Source: Heterocephalus glaber
Lineage: Eukaryota; Chordata; Mammalia; Rodentia; Bathyergidae
NCBI RefSeq assembly: GCF_000247695.1
Contig: NW_004624742.1
Span: 969,706 to 1,033,705 of the forward strand
Length of the DNA stretch: 64,000 nt
Direction: 5' to 3'
The position numbers were made by a program, and so were the translations under genes. Positions 60,950 through 64,000 of this stretch are shown piece by piece; position 1 is the stretch's first letter; every line of letters starts with the position of its first letter. The notes under the pieces are model-generated. The model searched no databases and was not told where the DNA came from. It worked only from the letters and a program-made list of their open reading frames with translations.

Positions 60950-62179
60950 TTTCAGGCTCTATGACACTTGAGAATGTACAACAAACTTTCATCTCTAGAT
61001 GCAATTACTGTTTGGCTTGAGAAACCTATTAGAATGACATAAATGAATAAATAAATAACTGAATGAATGAATGAATGAAAGAAAAATTGAGATAGTCGAT
61101 TTCAATACTGGAAACTAGGGAGTATTACACTATCAGGTACTTTGGACTAATAATAATGTAAAAGGCAAGCAATTGAGAGGAGTTTGTAGAGATTGATACA
61201 TGGCTTTCTTCTATAATACAGCAATAAAGGGTTTTGGAAAAAAAGTGAAGTTTCTGGGGAACTCAACTAACACCTACTACTGTAATGGACCATGGGACAG
61301 ATGGGAGCACTTTCCTTAGAATCTTTTTCTTTAAAGGCTGCAATTAAGGCTGTGAGGTTTATGCACATAGGTGCACTACAAAAATGCAGTATAGCAGAAA
61401 ATGAGTTTTAGCTGAGGACTAGTGACCATTTTTCCTGATGTGGAGGACAGGACCAGAAAGGAAATCTGGCTATGTAACAAGGTAAAAAGAACAGTGAATG
61501 AGGCAGATAACATTGGTATAAAAACCATGGCAGCTCTACCAAGCATCTGCTTAGAGATGCTGGCATGGACTCCTCAGGACTAAGATACTTTCTCATGATT
61601 TCCGGATGGTTGAATCTTAATATATAGCACTTCCATTTGCCTTCAGCATAAGGCCTGTATAAAGATTTCTAATCAAGAAGAGAAAATGATTAGGAGACTG
61701 CCCACGTTTCTGCTTCTAGGGAAATCCAAGGTCAAGAGAATCAAGTTTTCACTTGAAGATAAAAGATAGCAGGGGACAACAAAGTTTTTTTTTTCCCCCA
61801 CAAAAATAAGAAAAATATAGTATTTAAAGGCAGAGAAACTTTATTTAAAACAATTTTTGAAGTGAAACAGAAGTTGATGTATAATATCTACCTTGTGTAC
61901 CTCATAAAAGTCTAGCAAACATGGACTATTAAACACGAAGAGGTAAAAGATGAATGACATGAGCTAGACCAGAAGGTCTTATATGCATAAAAAACAAGAT
62001 GAGGAAGTCATATAATAGCACTGTAACAGATAAGTGTGAGTGTGCACTGGAGGAAAACAGAAACAGAGCTGAAGAAAAACAAGTCAGATGTGGGGAGTGA
62101 ATTGAAGTGATCTTACAAACTCAGAAAGATGGAGAAAAGTAGAGGACTTGGAGAACAGAGTAAACAGACCCAATGTATA
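60950..62179. other. unique sequence with a short (AATG)n run
   Basis: A tetranucleotide-like AAATAAATAACTGAATGAATG run lies at about 61041-61086. Nothing else is recognised. Confidence 0.5.
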
Positions 62180-62186
62180 GGTATTT

Positions 62187-62191
<5 letters not shown>

Positions 62192-62217
<26 letters not shown>

Positions 62218-62295
62218 TTTTTTGGTACCGGGGATCAAACTCAGGCCCTTGCACTTGCGCAGAAGGCAGTGAAGCCACTGAGCTAAATCCCGGTC
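62192..62295 (-). repeat. ID-type SINE, antisense, with (TA)n-expanded tail
   Basis: The - strand reads CGACCGGGATTTAGCTCAGTG, the B box GAGTTTGATCCCCGG and TACCAAAAAAATA, after which the tail has become a TA-dinucleotide run (62190-62216). GGTATTTTATAT flanks the whole at 62180-62191 and 62296-62307, a 12-base target duplication, so the TA run belongs to the insertion. Confidence 0.9.
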
Positions 62296-62329
62296 GGTAT
62301 TTTATATTCTTTTTTTGTTAAATTCTTTT

Positions 62330-62896
62330 ATTGGTACATTTTAGGTATACTACACAATTACATTTCTCATTGGGAATTGTACCTTTACATAATGCATCTT
62401 GGTTCACATTTTTTCCCCATTCCTAGCCCTCCCTTCACCCCCTCCACCCTTCCCTATTTACAAAGACTTTATTTCCATTTCTCAGCATTTTTCCTTTCCC
62501 TTCTTTCCTTTCCCCTGCCCCTCCCACTACTCCTAACCCTGAGGTGATACTCTTAAGTGAAATAAATAGGACACACATGTATAAATATTGAATAGTTTCT
62601 CTGGTGTGAGAAACTGAAAGTGTAAATAAGGACTGAAATGTATAATAGGTAACATGAAATAGGAAGAAAAGGGGCAAAGGGGAAGGAAGTGGGAGGGCTA
62701 GGGGAAAGGATAGAAGGGAATGGGTTTAATATGAGAAAATGGAAAAATAGGAACAAAATCTTTGTAAATAGGGAGGATTGGAGGGGTTGAAGGGAGGGCT
62801 GGGCAAGGGTGAAAAATAAGAACCAAGAGAGATTATGTAAAGGTGCAAATTTCCAGTGATGAATGTCGTTATATTGTATACCTAAAATGTACCAAT
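62330..62896 (+). mobile_element. foldback (long inverted repeat) element, best copy
   Basis: The 567-base unit starts ATTGGTACATTTTAGG and ends with its exact complement; the outer 21 bases on each side are perfectly inverted. Arms of about 197 and 208 bases (62330-62526 and 62689-62896) pair along most of their length with scattered mismatches and gaps. The loop of about 160 bases (62527-62688) contains text like an L1 3' UTR (CTTAAGTGAAATAAATAGG, GTTTCTCTGGTGTGAGAAAC). No frame of note is encoded and I see no target duplication. It may be a foldback-type non-autonomous DNA element or a head-to-head junction of two L1 tails that has itself been copied. Confidence 0.8.
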
Positions 62897-62905
62897 GATT
62901 AGAAT

Positions 62906-63215
62906 GAATAATCGATAATGCAAAATAGGAAGAAAAGGTATTTTATATCCTTAAGTGAAGTAAATCAGATACACAAGTAAATATCACAGGGTTTCTCTTG
63001 TATGAGAAACCCAAAATATAAGTAAAGAACAAAAATAAAAGACAATAGGAAATAAAGAGATAGATGCTTTTGTGAAAGGGAAGGGTATGAAGGCATAGAG
63101 GGGGAGAGAATGCAGAAAGGGGATGAAAAAAGAGCTAAAATCTGGTATATACATATACCAACACCCAACTAGGAGTATAATCATTATGTACTGCAAAAAT
63201 GTATTATTAAAAAAC
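62906..63215 (+). repeat. L1 LINE 3' UTR
   Basis: TTAAGTGAAGTAAATCAGATAC, GTTTCTCTTGTATGAGAAACC, AAGTAAAGAACAAAAATAAA and AATCATTATGTACTGCAAAAA match the L1 3' end at 14300-14520. It begins 10 bases after the foldback element and ends in an A-rich tail. Confidence 0.8.
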
Positions 63216-63689
63216 AAAAATTGAGAAAAGATCAAGGTGTTGGCAAAAACCAAACCAAACAAAAAACAGATAGCAAGTATTAAAATTGTTTAATATCTTA
63301 TTAACTATCATCTATTATGTATGACTAAAACCTAATACTTTAGGTCAAACATACAGTAGAAAGCAAAAAGCAACAATGAAGGCTACCCTAGAGTCATTTT
63401 TAAAAATTTAGAAAGAAACTAATAGAATCAAATATCTTCCCATGTACCTAGAAAAATTAATTGGAAGAGAAGAACAGCTAGACACATTATTGGGAAATTT
63501 ATGAATTTCAAAGATTCAAAAATGATTTCCATAATCATCCTGTCAGATACTTAGAAAGCAATAAAAGTCAAGCAGGTCTCTGTAATTTCTTTGATAACTC
63601 TAAATACCAGAGTACTAATGATTGTGATTATGATAAATGATAATTAAAAAATAACAAATATTTCCTGAGCATGTTTAATGCATCAGATA

Positions 63690-63783
63690 CTGTTCAATAT
63701 GCTTTTTACATAGTAAGTCATTAAAAGCTCATAACACACTTATGACGTAACTACTTCTGGTATCATTTTATAGAATAATATTT
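63690..63783 (-). repeat. MIR SINE fragment, antisense, cut by an insertion
   Basis: CTTTTTACATAGTAAGTCATT, AAAAGCTCATAACACACTTATG and GTATCATTTTATAGAATAA follow reversed MIR order and then stop abruptly where the next element begins. Confidence 0.55.
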
Positions 63784-63805
63784 TCTTTTATTTAAAATTA
63801 ATTTC

Positions 63806-64000
63806 ATTGGTACGTTTTAGGTATACAATATAATGACATTCATCATTGGAGATTTATACCTTTACATAATTAATATATCTTGGTTCTTATTTTTTCCCTA
63901 TTCCCCTGTGCTCCCTTCAAACCCTCTATCCCTCCTTATTTACAAAGACTTTGTTTCCATTTTTTCATTTTCTCATATTAATTCCATTCCCTTCTTTCCT
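63806..64000 (+). mobile_element. foldback element, copy 3, cut off by the window edge
   Basis: The left terminus matches the 62330 copy with a single change (ATTGGTACGTTTTAGG), then follows the same arm through CTTGGTTCTTATTTTTTCCC and ATTTACAAAGACTTTG to the last base of the window. The loop and right arm, if present, lie outside. Confidence 0.85.

Noticed and set aside
62330..64000. CRISPR-like or satellite array from repeated inverted units
   Set aside because: There are only two copies here, about 0.9 kb apart and separated by unrelated repeats; the genome is mammalian.

Overview
The window reads as mammalian nuclear intergenic or deep-intronic DNA. It is AT-rich, has no convincing protein-coding gene, and is packed with SINEs, LINE fragments, LTRs, DNA-transposon fossils and microsatellites. 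The lineage-specific SINEs are tRNA-type ID elements (GGGGATTTAGCTCAGTGG...GATCCC box A/B heads), B1-like 7SL-derived elements with an internal duplication, and fused ID-B1 units. Together these indicate a rodent. The ID head and the L1 3' ends do not look mouse- or rat-like to me, so a non-murid rodent (castorimorph or squirrel-related) is a tentative inference. The long frames in the window are short, unsupported by protein families, and mostly cross repeats.

Layout. 0-4.9 kb: mostly unique sequence with a MIR, an L2 end, an exon-like GC-richer patch near 1.26-1.4 kb and an AT-hook/homeobox-motif-rich block at 2.5-3.0 kb. 4.94-5.38 kb: a solo gammaretrovirus-type LTR with perfect ends and a 4-bp target duplication. 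5.9-7.7 kb: three ID-type SINEs, a (ATCT)n array and the first copy of a long foldback (inverted-repeat) element. 7.7-13.8 kb: mainly unique AT-rich DNA with MIRs. 14.0-17.1 kb: an L1 3' end, then two old antisense LTRs, one carrying a B1 with clear target duplication. 17.3-26.7 kb: SINEs, an old L1/HAL1-type fragment split by a MER5, and a pair of L1 pieces facing each other. 27.1-27.9 kb: an MLT2 LTR followed by a Tigger-type DNA element. 29.66-30.7 kb: an antisense retroviral-like 3' end with a poly(A) tail. 35.5-36.2 and 40.3-40.7 kb: repeat-free blocks that look like conserved non-coding DNA. 36.65-39.2 kb: an MLT1 LTR, a long L2 fragment and a MIR. 41-51 kb: SINE/LINE fragments, microsatellites and a possible terminal exon at 46.94 kb. 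51.2-60.9 kb: an ID-B1 composite, two Tigger-related DNA transposons and an antisense MaLR-type LTR. 62.2-64.0 kb: a young repeat cluster with an ID element, the best foldback copy, an L1 3' end and a third foldback copy cut off by the window edge.

There is no operon, CRISPR array, tRNA gene or rRNA here. The most unusual object is the foldback element: three copies share a near-identical inverted terminus, the best-preserved copy (62330-62896) has arms of about 200 bp around a loop that resembles an L1 3' UTR, and the fullest two copies lie in opposite orientations. I found no gene system. Repeat names come from recognising consensus sequences by eye; divergence and subfamily were not computed.
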